64,000 bases of DNA from Microbacterium cremeum. Lineage in GTDB: Bacteria > Actinomycetota > Actinomycetes > Actinomycetales > Microbacteriaceae. Location: assembly GCF_015277855.1 (NCBI RefSeq), contig NZ_CP063812.1:2108001-2172000 (forward strand), in the 5' to 3' direction. Under the pieces are notes generated by a model that was not told the origin of the DNA, searched no databases, and saw only the letters and a list, made by a program, of their open reading frames with translations. Numbering within the stretch: position 1 is the first letter of the stretch; each line of letters starts with the position of its first letter. Below are positions 8,791-19,150 of this stretch, one piece after another. The position numbers and the translations under genes were made by a program.

Positions 8791-9879
8791 ATGCTCACGA
8801 GTTCCGCGACGCCGCCCACCGACACCCGGATCGTGATCCGCACGCCGCTGCGCGTCCTGGCCTGGCTGTCGTTCATCGCCGAAGTCGTGATCATCGGCAC
8901 CGGCGGCGCCGTGCGGCTCACCGGGTCCGGGCTCGGGTGCTCGGAATGGCCGCTGTGCACCCCGGATTCGCTGGTCCCGCTCCCCGAGCAGGGGATCCAC
9001 GGTGTCATCGAGTTCGGCAACCGGACCATGACCGGCGTCGTCGGCATCCTCGCACTGGGGGTCGTGCTGCTGACCCTCGCCGCCGTCGGGGGCGCGGCCC
9101 TCGTCCGGCGCGCCGTCTGGTTCGCGGTCGGCGGCATCGTCGCGGCGGCGCTGGCGTACGCCGTCACCGCCCCGTTCGGTCTGCCCGCGTTCGGGTTCTT
9201 CTCCGGCGTCCTGCTGGCGGCGGTACTCGTCGCGATGGCGGATTCCCTGCGCCGCACGGCGCGGCGCCGTGATCTCGCCGCGCTCGCGTGGGTGACACTG
9301 GCCGGCGTCATGGCGCAGGCGGTCGTCGGGGGCGTGACGGTCATCAGCGACCTGAACGCATTCGCCGTGGGGTTCCACTACGTGTCGTCGCTGCTGCTGG
9401 TGTGCGTCACGGCTGCCTACCTCGTCCGCATGAACGCGGTCGCCGGACCGCGCGAGAGTGCTGTGCCGCGCTGGTTCGCGGTGCTCACCCACATCACGGG
9501 CGTCGCCCTGGCCGCCACCATCCTCTTCGGGGTGCTGACGACGGGGTCCGGACCGCATTCGGGCGACGCGAGCATCATCCGCACCGGCTTCGACGCGACC
9601 GTTCTCTCCCACGTCCACGCGTGGCCGGGCTACATCCTCGCGGTGCTCGTGGCGACCCTCACCGTCGTCGCGTGGCGCAGGGGACTGCCGGTGCGCCACT
9701 GGCTCCTCGTGCTCTGCGCGGCGATCGTCGTGCAGATCGGCGTGGGCGTGTGGCAGGCCAGGGAAGGACTGCCCGAGATCCTCGTCGGGATCCACATGGT
9801 GCTCGCGGCCCTCACGGCCGCCGCGTACACGGTCGTCGTCCTGCATCTCAAGGAGCCCGTCGTTCCCGCGTCGAAGTAG
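8791..9879 (+). CDS. ctaA: Heme A synthase (CtaA/COX15)
   Basis: A 362-aa integral membrane protein that oxidises heme O to heme A for the aa3 cytochrome oxidase. About eight hydrophobic helices are visible. The first helix is followed by GGAVRLTGSGLGC and a cysteine pair in GCSEWPLC, as in Gram-positive CtaA, and heme-ligand histidines occur at helix ends (GIHGVIEFGNR, HYVSS, HVHAWPGY, GIHMVLAA). The start was placed at the ATG at 8791 because a GGAGG ribosome-binding site sits at 8781-8785; the frame is open further upstream. ctaB, the enzyme for the preceding step, lies 600 bases away in convergent orientation. Confidence 0.96.
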   Translation: MLTSSATPPTDTRIVIRTPLRVLAWLSFIAEVVIIGTGGAVRLTGSGLGCSEWPLCTPDSLVPLPEQGIHGVIEFGNRTMTGVVGILALGVVLLTLAAVGGAALVRRAVWFAVGGIVAAALAYAVTAPFGLPAFGFFSGVLLAAVLVAMADSLRRTARRRDLAALAWVTLAGVMAQAVVGGVTVISDLNAFAVGFHYVSSLLLVCVTAAYLVRMNAVAGPRESAVPRWFAVLTHITGVALAATILFGVLTTGSGPHSGDASIIRTGFDATVLSHVHAWPGYILAVLVATLTVVAWRRGLPVRHWLLVLCAAIVVQIGVGVWQAREGLPEILVGIHMVLAALTAAAYTVVVLHLKEPVVPASK

Positions 9880-9990
9880 GGCCGCGCACAGGAGATGCAT
9901 AGCGTCCGCATCGGCGGCGCACGGGCCCGCCTGCGTAGGGTGAGGATGCCGCGGCCACCCGGGCCCGCGCATCCGAGGAGTGATCGACAC

Positions 9991-10425
9991 ATGTCCACCC
10001 GTCCCCGTCTCGTCCGCAGCATCCCGTTCTGGGGTCTTCTCGCCGCCTCGCTGGCCAGCGCCGGCGTCGGCCTCTACATCGTGAACGACAAGCTCGGCAC
10101 CATGACGTCGACCATCAACGACGGCACGGCGACTCCCGTCGACGTCTACGTGGGACCGTCGGTGGTCCTCGTGGGCGCGATCGCGCTCGGCGCCGGCATC
10201 GTCGGCGTGCTGCTCACCCTCGCGGTCGCGGCCGCGTCGACCCTGCGCCCCCACCCGCCTGTCGAGATCGTCGAGCCCATCGACTGGGACGCCGACGCCG
10301 ACGACGCCCCTGCCGGCACGCACGGCTACGAGCGGGGACTCGGCTACACCGAGGCGATCGACACCGCTCCCGCCGCCGGCGAGCCGGCGGACAAGCCGGC
10401 CACCGGGGCATCCGTCACCGGCTGA
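9991..10425 (+). CDS. Small two-helix membrane protein, unknown function
   Basis: A 144-aa protein I do not recognise. The ATG at 9991 has a GAGGAG-type ribosome-binding site 10 bases upstream. There are two hydrophobic segments, about residues 13-33 and 51-78, followed by an acidic, Ala/Pro/Asp-rich cytoplasmic or extracellular tail of about 65 residues. It follows ctaA by 111 bases in the same direction, so it could be co-transcribed, and it ends at a strong terminator. Its position between ctaA and ctaB suggests, but does not show, a link to cytochrome oxidase maturation. Confidence 0.7.
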   Translation: MSTRPRLVRSIPFWGLLAASLASAGVGLYIVNDKLGTMTSTINDGTATPVDVYVGPSVVLVGAIALGAGIVGVLLTLAVAAASTLRPHPPVEIVEPIDWDADADDAPAGTHGYERGLGYTEAIDTAPAAGEPADKPATGASVTG

Positions 10426-10439
10426 TCCCGAACGCGACG

Positions 10440-10469
10440 AAGGCCGCCCGTTCCGACGGGCGGCCTTTT
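10440..10469. terminator. Bidirectional rho-independent terminator
   Basis: AAGGCCGCCCG and CGGGCGGCCTT form an 11-base perfect stem around a TTCCGA loop, followed by TT on the plus strand and flanked by A residues for the minus strand. It lies between the convergent membrane-protein gene and ctaB, so it can serve both. Confidence 0.85.
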
Positions 10470-10482
10470 CGCATGTCCGGCG

Positions 10483-11424
10483 TCAGAAGGGCAGCAGCGG
10501 GTCGATCGCGATCGCGACGAACAGGAGCGTCAGGTACGTGATCGAGGCGTGGAAGACGCGCATCGGGCGGGGCTCGGTGCCGCGCACCGCGCGGTTGTAG
10601 AGACGGTGCGACTCGTAGATGAACCAGCCGCCGAACACCAGCGCCGACACCGTGTAGACCACGCCCATGCCCGCGACGGGAACGAGCAGCAGCGAGCAGG
10701 CGACGGTGGCCCACGCGTAGAGGATGACCTGGAGGCCCACCTGCGAGCCGTTGCGGGTTGCACCGAGCATCGGCACGTGGACCTCTTCGTACTGTTCCTT
10801 GTACTTCATCGACAGCGGCCAGTAGTGCGGCGGCGTCCACAGGAACACGAGGGCGAAGAGGATGACCGGCGGCCAGGCGAGGGAGCCGGTCACAGCGGTC
10901 CAGCCGATCAGCACCGGGAAGCAGCCGGCGATGCCGCCCCACACGATGTTCTGCTCGGTGCGGCGCTTGAGGATCATCGTGTAGATGACGACATAGAAGA
11001 AGATCGCCGCCGCCGACAGCGTCGCGGCGAGCCAGTTCGTGGTGAGCCACAGCCACACCGTCGAGAACACGGCGAGCGACCACGCGAAGACGAGCGCTCC
11101 GCGGGGCGAGACCTCGCCGGTCACGAGCGGACGGTTGACCGTGCGCTGCATGTGCGCGTCGATGTCGCGGTCGAGGTACATGTTGAACGCCGCGGCCGAG
11201 CCGGCGCTCGCGGTGCCGCCGATCACGGTGGCCAGAACGAGCCACAGGTTCGGGAAACCGCCCTGCGCGAGGATCATGACGGGCACCGTCGTCACCAGGA
11301 GCAGCTCGAGCACACGCGGCTTCATGAGCGCGACGTAAGCGCGGACGGTGCGGCCGAATCCCTGACGCGAGCGGGACGGGACGCCAGCCGATGCCTCGGA
11401 CCCGGCCGTCTTCGTGATGTCCAT
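10483..11424 (-). CDS. ctaB: Protoheme IX farnesyltransferase (heme O synthase)
   Basis: A 313-aa UbiA-family prenyltransferase that adds a farnesyl group to protoheme to make heme O, the substrate of CtaA. The prenyl-diphosphate binding motif is [12 protein letters not shown] (NxxxDxxxD), and the heme-O-synthase-specific stretch [12 protein letters not shown] is present. Seven to nine hydrophobic helices are seen. Length is normal for actinobacterial CtaB. It is divergent from tkt across a 320-base gap, the usual ctaB/tkt junction in actinobacteria. Confidence 0.97.
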   Translation of the reverse strand: MDITKTAGSEASAGVPSRSRQGFGRTVRAYVALMKPRVLELLLVTTVPVMILAQGGFPNLWLVLATVIGGTASAGSAAAFNMYLDRDIDAHMQRTVNRPLVTGEVSPRGALVFAWSLAVFSTVWLWLTTNWLAATLSAAAIFFYVVIYTMILKRRTEQNIVWGGIAGCFPVLIGWTAVTGSLAWPPVILFALVFLWTPPHYWPLSMKYKEQYEEVHVPMLGATRNGSQVGLQVILYAWATVACSLLLVPVAGMGVVYTVSALVFGGWFIYESHRLYNRAVRGTEPRPMRVFHASITYLTLLFVAIAIDPLLPF

Positions 11425-11744
11425 CGCCCCCGCAATCGCCGCCAGCAGAACTCGGTCAAGTCTATGGCATCGCGTACGGCGGCCCCGGTCGTGCCTCCAC
11501 CCTCACATCGCCGGCACGTCACGCGTGAACAGAACGTGACCGCGACGACACCGGGGCGACACGGAACGCGCGGCGGAGAGCGCAAGACTCCGTCACACAA
11601 GGGCTCGCATGGCCTCGGCGGCACACCGCTTCGCTATGCTGAGACCACACGCGCGCCCGCCCGCCGATTCCCCCTTCTCCGCCCGGACAAGGGCCGCGGA
11701 CCGGCCTCGTTCTGCGGGCGCACCTCCTCGAGAAAGGCGGCCCG
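11425..11744. other. Divergent intergenic region between ctaB and tkt
   Basis: These 320 bases carry the promoters for leftward ctaB and rightward tkt. A TATGCT sequence at about 11635-11640 resembles a -10 box facing tkt, with no convincing -35 partner. I see no hairpin, no RNA gene and no credible small reading frame. The tkt ribosome-binding site is the AGAAAGGCGG stretch at 11731-11740. Confidence 0.5.
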
Positions 11745-13853
11745 GTGACGGATCTGCGTTGGGATGAGATCGATCGGCGCGCGGTGGACACCGCCCGCGT
11801 GCTGGCGGCGGATGCCGTGGAGAAGGTCGGCAACGGCCACCCCGGGACCGCGATGAGCCTCGCGCCGGCCGCGTACCTGCTGTATCAGCAGGTGCTGCGG
11901 CACGATCCGGCCGACACGCACTGGCTGGGCCGGGACAGGTTCATCCTGTCGGCGGGCCACTCGTCGCTGACGCAGTACGTGCAGCTGTACCTGGGGGGCT
12001 TCGGGCTGGAGCTGGACGACCTGAAGGCCCTGCGCACGTGGGGCTCGAAGACGCCGGGTCACCCCGAGTACGGCCACACCAAGGGCGTCGAGATCACGAC
12101 GGGCCCGCTGGGCCAGGGCCTGGCCTCGGCGGTCGGGTTCGCCTACGCCGCCCGGTACGAGCGCGGCCTGTTCGATCCGGAGGCTCCGGCGGGCACCTCG
12201 CCGTTCGACCACTTCGTGTATGTGATCGCCGGTGACGGCGACCTGCAGGAGGGCGTCACGAGCGAGGCCTCCAGCCTCGCCGGGCACCAGCAGCTCGGCA
12301 ACCTCATCGCGATCTACGACTCCAACCAGATCTCGATCGAGGACGACACCAACGTCGCGTACACCGAGGATGTCGCCCAGCGCTACGAGGCGTACGGCTG
12401 GCACGTGCAGACCGTGGACTGGAAGAAGACCGGCGAGTACGTCGAGGACGTCGCCGAGCTGCATGCCGCGCTCGAGGCCGCGAAGGGCGAGACCGACAAG
12501 CCGTCGCTCATCATCCTGCGCACGATCATCGGCTGGCCCTCCCCCGGCAAGCAGAACACCGGCAAGATCCACGGCTCGGCCCTGGGCGCCGACGAGCTCG
12601 CCGCGACCAAGAAGGTGCTCGGCTTCGACCCCGAGCAGTCCTTCGTCGTGGCTGACGATGTGCTCGCGCACACGCGCGCACTGAAGGAGCGCGCCGCCGA
12701 GGAGCGCGCCGCCTGGCAGGAGTCCTTCGACACCTGGGCCGCCGCCAACCCCGAGCGCAAGGCTCTGCTCGACCGGCTCGAGTCCGGCGAACTGCCCGAC
12801 GGCATCGGCTCCGCGCTGCCGTCGTTCGAGTCCGGGAAGGACGTCTCGACGCGCGCCGCGTCGGGACTGGTCATCAACGCGCTGGCCGCCGAGCTCCCCG
12901 AGCTGTGGGGCGGCTCGGCCGACCTCGCGGAGTCGAACCTGACCACGATCAAGGACGCGAAGTCCTTCATCCCCTCGGAATGGTCGACGCACGAGTGGTC
13001 GGGCGACCCGTACGGCCGCGTGCTCCACTTCGGAATCCGCGAGCACGCGATGGGCGCGATCGTGAACGGCATCAAGCTGCACGGGCCGACCCGCCCGTTC
13101 GGCGGGACGTTCCTCATCTTCAGCGACTACATGCGCCCCTCGGTGCGCCTGGCCGCGCTGATGGACATCCCCTCGATCTTCGTGTGGACGCATGACTCGG
13201 TCGCCCTCGGCGAGGACGGCCCGACGCACCAGCCGGTCGAGCAGCTGGCGACCCTTCGCGCGATCCCGAACTTCACCGTGGTGCGCCCGGCGGACGCGAA
13301 CGAGACCGCGGCGGCGTGGCTCGAGATCCTGCGCCGTCAGGGCGGACCCAGCGGCATCGCCCTGACGCGCCAGAACATCCCGGTGTTCCCGCGCGGCGAG
13401 GGCGAGGCCTCGGGCGACGTGTTCGCGTCGACCGACGGTGTCGCCAAGGGCGCGTACATCCTGGCCGAGGCGCCGAACGGCACCCCAGACGTGATCCTCA
13501 TCGCCACCGGCTCCGAGGTGCAGCTCGCGGTCGCGGCACGCGAGACGCTCGCGGCCGAAGGCGTGGGCGCCCGCGTCGTGTCGGCGCCCTCGCTGGAGTG
13601 GTTCGCCGAGCAGGACGCGGCGTACCGCGAGAAGGTCCTGCCCGCGGGCGTCAAGGCGCGCGTGTCGGTCGAGGCCGGTTCCCCGCTCACGTGGCGCGGC
13701 ATCGTCGGCGACGCCGGCCGTTCCGTGGCGATCGACCACTTCGGCGCGTCGGCCGACTACAAGACCCTGTTCCAGAAGTTCGGCATCACCGCCGACGCCG
13801 TCGTCGAAGCGGCCCGCGAGACCATCGCGGCCGCTGCGGGCACGGCACAGTAA
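11745..13853 (+). CDS. tkt: Transketolase
   Basis: A 702-aa thiamine-diphosphate enzyme that moves two-carbon units between sugar phosphates in the non-oxidative pentose-phosphate pathway. The cofactor-binding motif starts with GDGDLQEG at 163-170 and ends in the IYDSNQIS stretch. Substrate-site segments include GNGHPGTAMS and HTKGVEITTGPLGQG. Full length for the family. The start is a GTG 5 bases after AGGCGG. It heads the rightward operon tkt-tal-pgi-zwf-opcA-pgl, with an 18-base gap to tal. Confidence 0.98.
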   Translation: MTDLRWDEIDRRAVDTARVLAADAVEKVGNGHPGTAMSLAPAAYLLYQQVLRHDPADTHWLGRDRFILSAGHSSLTQYVQLYLGGFGLELDDLKALRTWGSKTPGHPEYGHTKGVEITTGPLGQGLASAVGFAYAARYERGLFDPEAPAGTSPFDHFVYVIAGDGDLQEGVTSEASSLAGHQQLGNLIAIYDSNQISIEDDTNVAYTEDVAQRYEAYGWHVQTVDWKKTGEYVEDVAELHAALEAAKGETDKPSLIILRTIIGWPSPGKQNTGKIHGSALGADELAATKKVLGFDPEQSFVVADDVLAHTRALKERAAEERAAWQESFDTWAAANPERKALLDRLESGELPDGIGSALPSFESGKDVSTRAASGLVINALAAELPELWGGSADLAESNLTTIKDAKSFIPSEWSTHEWSGDPYGRVLHFGIREHAMGAIVNGIKLHGPTRPFGGTFLIFSDYMRPSVRLAALMDIPSIFVWTHDSVALGEDGPTHQPVEQLATLRAIPNFTVVRPADANETAAAWLEILRRQGGPSGIALTRQNIPVFPRGEGEASGDVFASTDGVAKGAYILAEAPNGTPDVILIATGSEVQLAVAARETLAAEGVGARVVSAPSLEWFAEQDAAYREKVLPAGVKARVSVEAGSPLTWRGIVGDAGRSVAIDHFGASADYKTLFQKFGITADAVVEAARETIAAAAGTAQ

Positions 13854-13871
13854 GCACGAGGAGAAGGCAGA

Positions 13872-14993
13872 ATGAGCACCCCTACCGAGAAGCTGGTCGC
13901 CGAAGGCGTCAGCATCTGGCTCGACGACCTGTCGCGCGAGCGGATCACCTCCGGGAACCTGACCGAACTCATCTCGACGCGCAACGTCAGCGGCGTGACG
14001 ACCAACCCGACGATCTTCCAGGGCGCCATCGGCGGCGGCGGCCACGCCTACGCCGCGCAGCTCACCGAGCTCGCGCAGGCGGGCGCATCGGTCGACGAGG
14101 CGATCTTCGCCGCGACGACCGATGACGTGCGCGACGCGGCCGACATCTTCCGTCCGGTGTACGACGCGACGGATGGCATCGACGGCCGGGTGTCGATCGA
14201 GGTCTCCCCCGACCTCGCGCACGACACCGAGGCCACGATCGCTCAGGCCCAGGAGCTGTGGGCGAAGGTCGGCCGGCCGAACGTCCACATCAAGATCCCC
14301 GCCACCAAGGCCGGGCTCCCGGCGATCACCGCGACCCTCGCCGAGGGAATCTCGGTCAACGTGACGCTGATCTTCAGCCTGGAGCGCTACGCCGAGGTCA
14401 TCGACGCGTTCCTTTCGGGCATCGAGCAGGCCCAGGCGAACGGCCACGACATCTCGCGGATCCACTCCGTCGCGTCGTTCTTCGTGTCGCGCGTGGACAC
14501 CGAGGTCGACAAGCGCCTCACCGCGATCGGCACGGACGAGGCGGCGGGCCTGAAGTCCCTCGCCGGCGTCGCGAACGCGCGTCTGGCGTACGAGCTGTTC
14601 GAGAAGGAGTTCGCCACCGACCGCGCGAAGGCGCTGACGGAAGCCGGCGCCCACGTCCAGCGCCCGCTGTGGGCCTCGACCGGCGTCAAGGACCCGTCGC
14701 TTCCCGACACGCTGTATGTCACCGAGCTCGTCGCCCCGGGCACCGTGAACACCATGCCCGAGAAGACGCTCGAGGCGACGTTCGACCACGGCCAGATCGC
14801 GGGCGACACCGTGACCGGCACCTACGAGGCGGCGCACGGCGTGTTCGCGCGCCTCGCGGAGGTCGGCGTCGACTTCGCCGATGTCACCCAGGTGCTCGAG
14901 GACGAGGGCGTCGACAAGTTCATCGCCTCGTGGCACGACCTGCAGGGCACGGTCAAGACGGCGCTCGAAGACGCTCTGCAGGCCGCGCGATGA
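13872..14993 (+). CDS. tal: Transaldolase
   Basis: A 373-aa transaldolase of the longer actinobacterial/cyanobacterial class, transferring a dihydroxyacetone unit between sedoheptulose-7-phosphate and glyceraldehyde-3-phosphate. The family motif [10 protein letters not shown] is at 41-50 and the Schiff-base lysine is K141 in HIKIPATK. An AGGAGAAGG ribosome-binding site precedes the ATG. The stop overlaps the pgi start (ATGA), indicating translational coupling. In some bacteria tal and pgi are one fused protein, so the overlap here is the split counterpart. Confidence 0.97.
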   Translation: MSTPTEKLVAEGVSIWLDDLSRERITSGNLTELISTRNVSGVTTNPTIFQGAIGGGGHAYAAQLTELAQAGASVDEAIFAATTDDVRDAADIFRPVYDATDGIDGRVSIEVSPDLAHDTEATIAQAQELWAKVGRPNVHIKIPATKAGLPAITATLAEGISVNVTLIFSLERYAEVIDAFLSGIEQAQANGHDISRIHSVASFFVSRVDTEVDKRLTAIGTDEAAGLKSLAGVANARLAYELFEKEFATDRAKALTEAGAHVQRPLWASTGVKDPSLPDTLYVTELVAPGTVNTMPEKTLEATFDHGQIAGDTVTGTYEAAHGVFARLAEVGVDFADVTQVLEDEGVDKFIASWHDLQGTVKTALEDALQAAR

Positions 14994-16612
14994 CCTTCGA
15001 CATCCATCTCAGCGGACGCGTCAAGTCCGTCGTGCACGAGGTGCTGCCGGGGCTGGCCGCCAGCCTCGTGGCCTCGGGCATCACCGCAGGAGACGCGTCG
15101 CTGTGGGGGCCCGAGGCGGAGAGCGAGGCGTCTCAGCGGCTCGGGTGGGTTCAGGCCGTGGAGGTCTCCCGTCCGCTCGTCGCCGAGATCGAGGCGCTTC
15201 GCGGACGCCTGCGCGCCCAGGGCGTGACGCGGGTCGTGCTGGCGGGCATGGGCGGCTCGTCGCTCGCACCCGAGGTCATCGCGCAGACGGCCGGCGTGCC
15301 GCTGGTGATCCTGGACTCGACCGCGCCGGGTCAGGTGCTCGCCGCCCTCGACGGAGACGCCGAAGGCGGCGACCTCAGCCGGACGGTGCTGGTCGTGTCC
15401 TCCAAGTCGGGGTCGACCGTCGAGACCGACTCCGCGAAGCGCGCCTTCGAGGCGGCGTTCCGCGATCTGGGCATCGACCCGGCCGAGCGCATCGTCGTCG
15501 TCACCGATCCGGGCTCGCCGCTGGACGAGGCGGCGCGGGCCGACGGCTACACCGTGTTCAACGCCGACCCGACGGTCGGCGGCCGCTACTCCGCGCTCAC
15601 CGCGTTCGGGCTGGTGCCGGCCGGTCTCGCCGGCGCCGACATCCGCGAGCTCCTCGACGAGGCGGAGGCCTCGCTCCTGGAGGTCGCGATCGACAGCCCC
15701 GACAACCCCGCCCTGGTGCTGGCGGCGGCGATCGCCGGCGGCGAGCCGCGACGCGACAAGCTGGGTCTGATCACCGACGGCACGCACATCGTCGGGCTCC
15801 CCGACTGGATCGAGCAGCTGATCGCGGAGTCGACCGGAAAGAACGGCACCGGCATCCTGCCCGTCGTCATGCTCCCCGTCTCACCCGAGGTCGAGAGCAA
15901 GCCGGCCGACCTGCAGATCGTGCGCCTGGTCGACGAGGCACGGCAGTTCCACCTGTTCGAGCACCACGAGGGCGAGATCCTCGTGAGCGGATCGCTCGGC
16001 GCCCAGTTCGTGGTGTGGGAGTACGCGACGGCGATCGCCGGGCACATGCTGGGGATCAACCCCTTCGACCAGCCCGACGTCGAGTCCGCGAAGGTCGCGG
16101 CGCGCGGCCTGCTCGACGCGCGCCCCGAGCCGAGTGCGCCGGCGTTCACCGTCGACGGCGTCGAGGTCCGCGTGTCGGACCCCGACCTCGCGGCATCCGG
16201 AACCGTCGCCGGCGTTCTCGACGCCCTCTGGGCGCGCCTCCCCGAGGACGGGTACGTCGCCATCCAGGCGTACGCGAATCGGCTCGAGGTGCCGCAGCTC
16301 GCGGGCCTGCGCGAGCTGGTCGCGGCCGACTCCGGGCGCCCGGCCACGTTCGGCTGGGGCCCGCGGTTCCTGCACTCGACCGGGCAGTACCACAAGGGCG
16401 GACCCGCCAACGGCGTCTTCCTGCAGATCCTCGAGCAGACCGATGTCGACCTCGAGATCCCCGGCCGCCCGTTCACGTTCGGCCAGCTCATCCAGGCGCA
16501 GGCCGCCGGCGATGCGAGCGTCCTGGCCGACGGCCACGGCCGCCCCGTGGTCACCCTGACGCTCACCGACCCCCAGATCGAAGTGATGTCGCTCTTCGAA
16601 GCGGCCCAGTAG
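14990..16612 (+). CDS. pgi: Glucose-6-phosphate isomerase
   Basis: A 540-aa phosphoglucose isomerase that interconverts glucose-6-phosphate and fructose-6-phosphate. SIS-fold features are the [11 protein letters not shown] stretch, the phosphate-binding [10 protein letters not shown] stretch and [11 protein letters not shown]. Near the C-terminus is [13 protein letters not shown], with the histidine expected for ring opening. It belongs to the divergent pgi class linked to tal rather than the E. coli type. The start was set by the ATGA overlap with tal. It is followed by zwf after a 14-base gap, so carbon can pass from F6P to the oxidative branch within one operon. Confidence 0.95.
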   Translation: MTFDIHLSGRVKSVVHEVLPGLAASLVASGITAGDASLWGPEAESEASQRLGWVQAVEVSRPLVAEIEALRGRLRAQGVTRVVLAGMGGSSLAPEVIAQTAGVPLVILDSTAPGQVLAALDGDAEGGDLSRTVLVVSSKSGSTVETDSAKRAFEAAFRDLGIDPAERIVVVTDPGSPLDEAARADGYTVFNADPTVGGRYSALTAFGLVPAGLAGADIRELLDEAEASLLEVAIDSPDNPALVLAAAIAGGEPRRDKLGLITDGTHIVGLPDWIEQLIAESTGKNGTGILPVVMLPVSPEVESKPADLQIVRLVDEARQFHLFEHHEGEILVSGSLGAQFVVWEYATAIAGHMLGINPFDQPDVESAKVAARGLLDARPEPSAPAFTVDGVEVRVSDPDLAASGTVAGVLDALWARLPEDGYVAIQAYANRLEVPQLAGLRELVAADSGRPATFGWGPRFLHSTGQYHKGGPANGVFLQILEQTDVDLEIPGRPFTFGQLIQAQAAGDASVLADGHGRPVVTLTLTDPQIEVMSLFEAAQ

Positions 16613-16626
16613 GAGCCCAAGCCTCA

Positions 16627-18177
16627 ATGACCGTCGAGATCTCGCGCGGGCGGAATCCGCTGCGCGACTCCGAGGATCGTCGCCTCAACCGCATCGCCGG
16701 TCCGAGCGCGCTCGTCATCTTCGGCGTCACGGGAGACCTTTCCCGCAAGAAGCTCATGCCCGCCGTCTACGACCTCGCCAACCGCGGTCTGCTGCCCCCG
16801 GGCTTCGCGCTCGTCGGCTTCGCGCGCCGCGACTGGGAGGACCAGGACTTCGCCCAGGTCGTGTACGACGCGGTTCGCCAGCACGCGCGCACCGAGTTCC
16901 GCGACGAGACGTGGCAGCAGCTGCTGCAGGGCATCCGGTTCGTCTCCGGCGAGTTCGGCGACCCCGACGCGTTCCGGCGCCTGCGCGAGACCGTCGACCG
17001 CCTCGACACCGAGCGCGGCACGATGGGCAACCACGCGTTCTACCTGTCGATCCCGCCCAAGGACTTCCCGGTCGTCGCCGAGCAGCTGAAGGCGTCCGGT
17101 CTCGTCGACGACACCGCCGACCAGCCGGACCGGTGGCGGCGCGTGGTGATCGAGAAGCCCTTCGGGCACGACCAGGAGTCGGCGCGCGCGCTGAACGACG
17201 TGCTGCGGTCGGCGTTCCCGACGGATTCGATCTTCCGCATCGACCACTACCTCGGCAAGGAGACGGTCCAGAACATCCTGGCGCTGCGCTTCGCGAACGA
17301 GCTGTACGAGCCGATCTGGAACCGCAACTACGTGGACCACGTGCAGATCACGATGGCCGAGGACATCGGAGTGGGCGGCCGCGCCGGCTACTACGACGGC
17401 GTCGGAGCGGCGCGCGACGTGATCCAGAACCATCTCCTCCAGCTCATGGCGCTCACCGCCATGGAGGAGCCCATCTCGTTCGACGCGAAGGACCTCCGCG
17501 CCGAGAAGGAGAAGGTGCTGGCCGCGGTCACGCTGCCCGAGGACCTCGCCCGTTCGACGGCGCGCGGTCAGTACGCGGGCGGCTGGCAGGGCGGCGAGAA
17601 GGTGCTCGGCTTCCTCGAGGAGGACGGGATGAACCCGCACTCGACCACCGAGACGTACGCCGCGATCACCCTCGAGGTCAACACGCGGCGCTGGGCGGGT
17701 GTGCCGTTCTACCTCCGCACCGGCAAGCGGCTCGGCCGCCGCGTGACCGAGATCGCGGTCGTGTTCAAGCGCGCGCCCGAGCTGCTCTTCTCGCGCAGCC
17801 AGACATCGGGTCAGGGGCAGAACGCCCTCGTGATCCGCGTGCAGCCCGACGAGGGCGTCACGATCCGCTTCGGGTCGAAGGTGCCGGGTGCCGGAGCGCA
17901 GGTGCGCGACGTCACGATGGACTTCGGATACGGCCACGCCTTCACCGAGGCGAGCCCCGAGGCCTACGAGCGGCTGATCCTGGACGTGCTCCTCGGCGAC
18001 CCGCCGCTGTTCCCCCGACACGAAGAGGTCGAGCTCTCGTGGCGGATCCTCGACCCGATCGAGCAGTTCTGGGAAGCCCAGGGCGTACCGCTCGAACAGT
18101 ATTCGCCCGGGTCGTGGGGCCCGGCATCCGCGGACGAGATGCTCGCCCGCGACGGCCGTAGCTGGAGGCGCCCGTGA
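16627..18177 (+). CDS. zwf: Glucose-6-phosphate 1-dehydrogenase
   Basis: A 516-aa NADP-linked dehydrogenase that commits glucose-6-phosphate to the oxidative pentose-phosphate pathway. The N-terminal nucleotide-binding motif is FGVTGDLSRKKLMP and the active-site signature is RIDHYLGKE, followed by TVQN. Family length. The frame is open for hundreds of codons before this ATG, but that region is pgi in another frame. The stop overlaps the opcA GTG start (GTGA), which fits the known dependence of actinobacterial Zwf on OpcA. Confidence 0.97.
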   Translation: MTVEISRGRNPLRDSEDRRLNRIAGPSALVIFGVTGDLSRKKLMPAVYDLANRGLLPPGFALVGFARRDWEDQDFAQVVYDAVRQHARTEFRDETWQQLLQGIRFVSGEFGDPDAFRRLRETVDRLDTERGTMGNHAFYLSIPPKDFPVVAEQLKASGLVDDTADQPDRWRRVVIEKPFGHDQESARALNDVLRSAFPTDSIFRIDHYLGKETVQNILALRFANELYEPIWNRNYVDHVQITMAEDIGVGGRAGYYDGVGAARDVIQNHLLQLMALTAMEEPISFDAKDLRAEKEKVLAAVTLPEDLARSTARGQYAGGWQGGEKVLGFLEEDGMNPHSTTETYAAITLEVNTRRWAGVPFYLRTGKRLGRRVTEIAVVFKRAPELLFSRSQTSGQGQNALVIRVQPDEGVTIRFGSKVPGAGAQVRDVTMDFGYGHAFTEASPEAYERLILDVLLGDPPLFPRHEEVELSWRILDPIEQFWEAQGVPLEQYSPGSWGPASADEMLARDGRSWRRP

Positions 18178-19130
18178 TCGTCGATCTTCCCGACACCACC
18201 GTCAGCAAGATCTCGCGGGCGCTCGTCAGCGTGCGCGAGGAGGGCGGCGCCGTCGCGCTCGGCCGCGTGCTGACCCTCGTCATCCTGACGCGCGAGGGCG
18301 CGGTCGAAGAGGTGATCGAAGCCGCGAACGACGCCTCGCGCGAGCACCCGATGCGCGTCATCGTGCTGATGATCCCCGACAGCACCGACGGGACCTCGCG
18401 TCTGGACGCCCAGATCCGGGTCGGCGGCGACGCCGGCGCGAGCGAGGTCGTGACCCTTCGCGCCTTCGGCGAGGCGGGCGAGTCGAACCTCGAGAGCCTG
18501 GTGACGGGCTTGCTCCTCCCGGACGCTCCGGTCGTGGTGTGGTGGCCGAACCGCACGCCCGAGAACATCTCGAAGACCTCGATCGGCAGGATCGCGCAAC
18601 GACGCATCACGGATGCCGCCACGAAGTCCGACCCGTCGGCCTGGGTGGCGAGTCTCGGCGAGCAGTACGCGCCCGGTGACACCGATCTGGCCTGGACGCG
18701 CCTCACGCGCTGGCGCGAGCAGCTGGCGGCGATCCTCGATCAGCCGCCGTACGAGCCCGTCCTCGGCGTGCGGGTGCGCGGCGCGTCCGACTCGCCCTCC
18801 ACGGCGCTCCTCGCGGCCTGGCTGCGGCTCGCGCTCGATGTGAAGGTCGAGTGGGAGTATCTCGCCCCCGAGGAGTGGCCGCACGGCATCAAGTCGGTCG
18901 CCCTGGTGCGCCCGAGCGGCGAAGTGCTGCTCGAGCGCCCGACGCCCGGCGTCGCGATCCTCACCCAGCCGGGGCAGCCGAGCCACGAGCTCGCGTTCCC
19001 CCGCCGCACGCTCCGCGAATGCCTGGCAGAGGAGCTCCGCCGTCTCGACCCGGACGTCCTGTATGGTCGAGTCATCACCGAGGGTTGGGAGCTGCTCGAC
19101 CCGCCGGCGACGAAGGAGACGCAGGTCTGA
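18174..19130 (+). CDS. opcA: Glucose-6-phosphate dehydrogenase assembly protein OpcA
   Basis: A 318-aa OpcA, required for activity or assembly of glucose-6-phosphate dehydrogenase in actinobacteria and cyanobacteria. Recognisable stretches are VLTLVILT near residue 40, VTGLLLPDAPVVVWWPN around 110-126, and LTRWREQLAAILDQPP. No catalytic motif is expected. It starts with GTG overlapping the zwf stop by 4 bases and is followed by pgl. The order zwf-opcA-pgl is diagnostic of actinobacteria. Confidence 0.95.
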   Translation: MIVDLPDTTVSKISRALVSVREEGGAVALGRVLTLVILTREGAVEEVIEAANDASREHPMRVIVLMIPDSTDGTSRLDAQIRVGGDAGASEVVTLRAFGEAGESNLESLVTGLLLPDAPVVVWWPNRTPENISKTSIGRIAQRRITDAATKSDPSAWVASLGEQYAPGDTDLAWTRLTRWREQLAAILDQPPYEPVLGVRVRGASDSPSTALLAAWLRLALDVKVEWEYLAPEEWPHGIKSVALVRPSGEVLLERPTPGVAILTQPGQPSHELAFPRRTLRECLAEELRRLDPDVLYGRVITEGWELLDPPATKETQV

Positions 19131-19150
19131 TGAGCGGTTCGTGCGGGTGA

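Noticed and set aside
11634..14936. 1,100-codon open frame on the minus strand
   Set aside because: Antisense to tkt and tal, which have clear motifs on the plus strand. The product has no recognisable family and the base pattern fits a shadow.
14881..18177. One long plus-strand frame ending as zwf
   Set aside because: Only the part from 16627 is G6PDH. The earlier part is out of frame with pgi and is Arg-rich. The in-frame ATG at 16627 gives the family's normal N-terminus.
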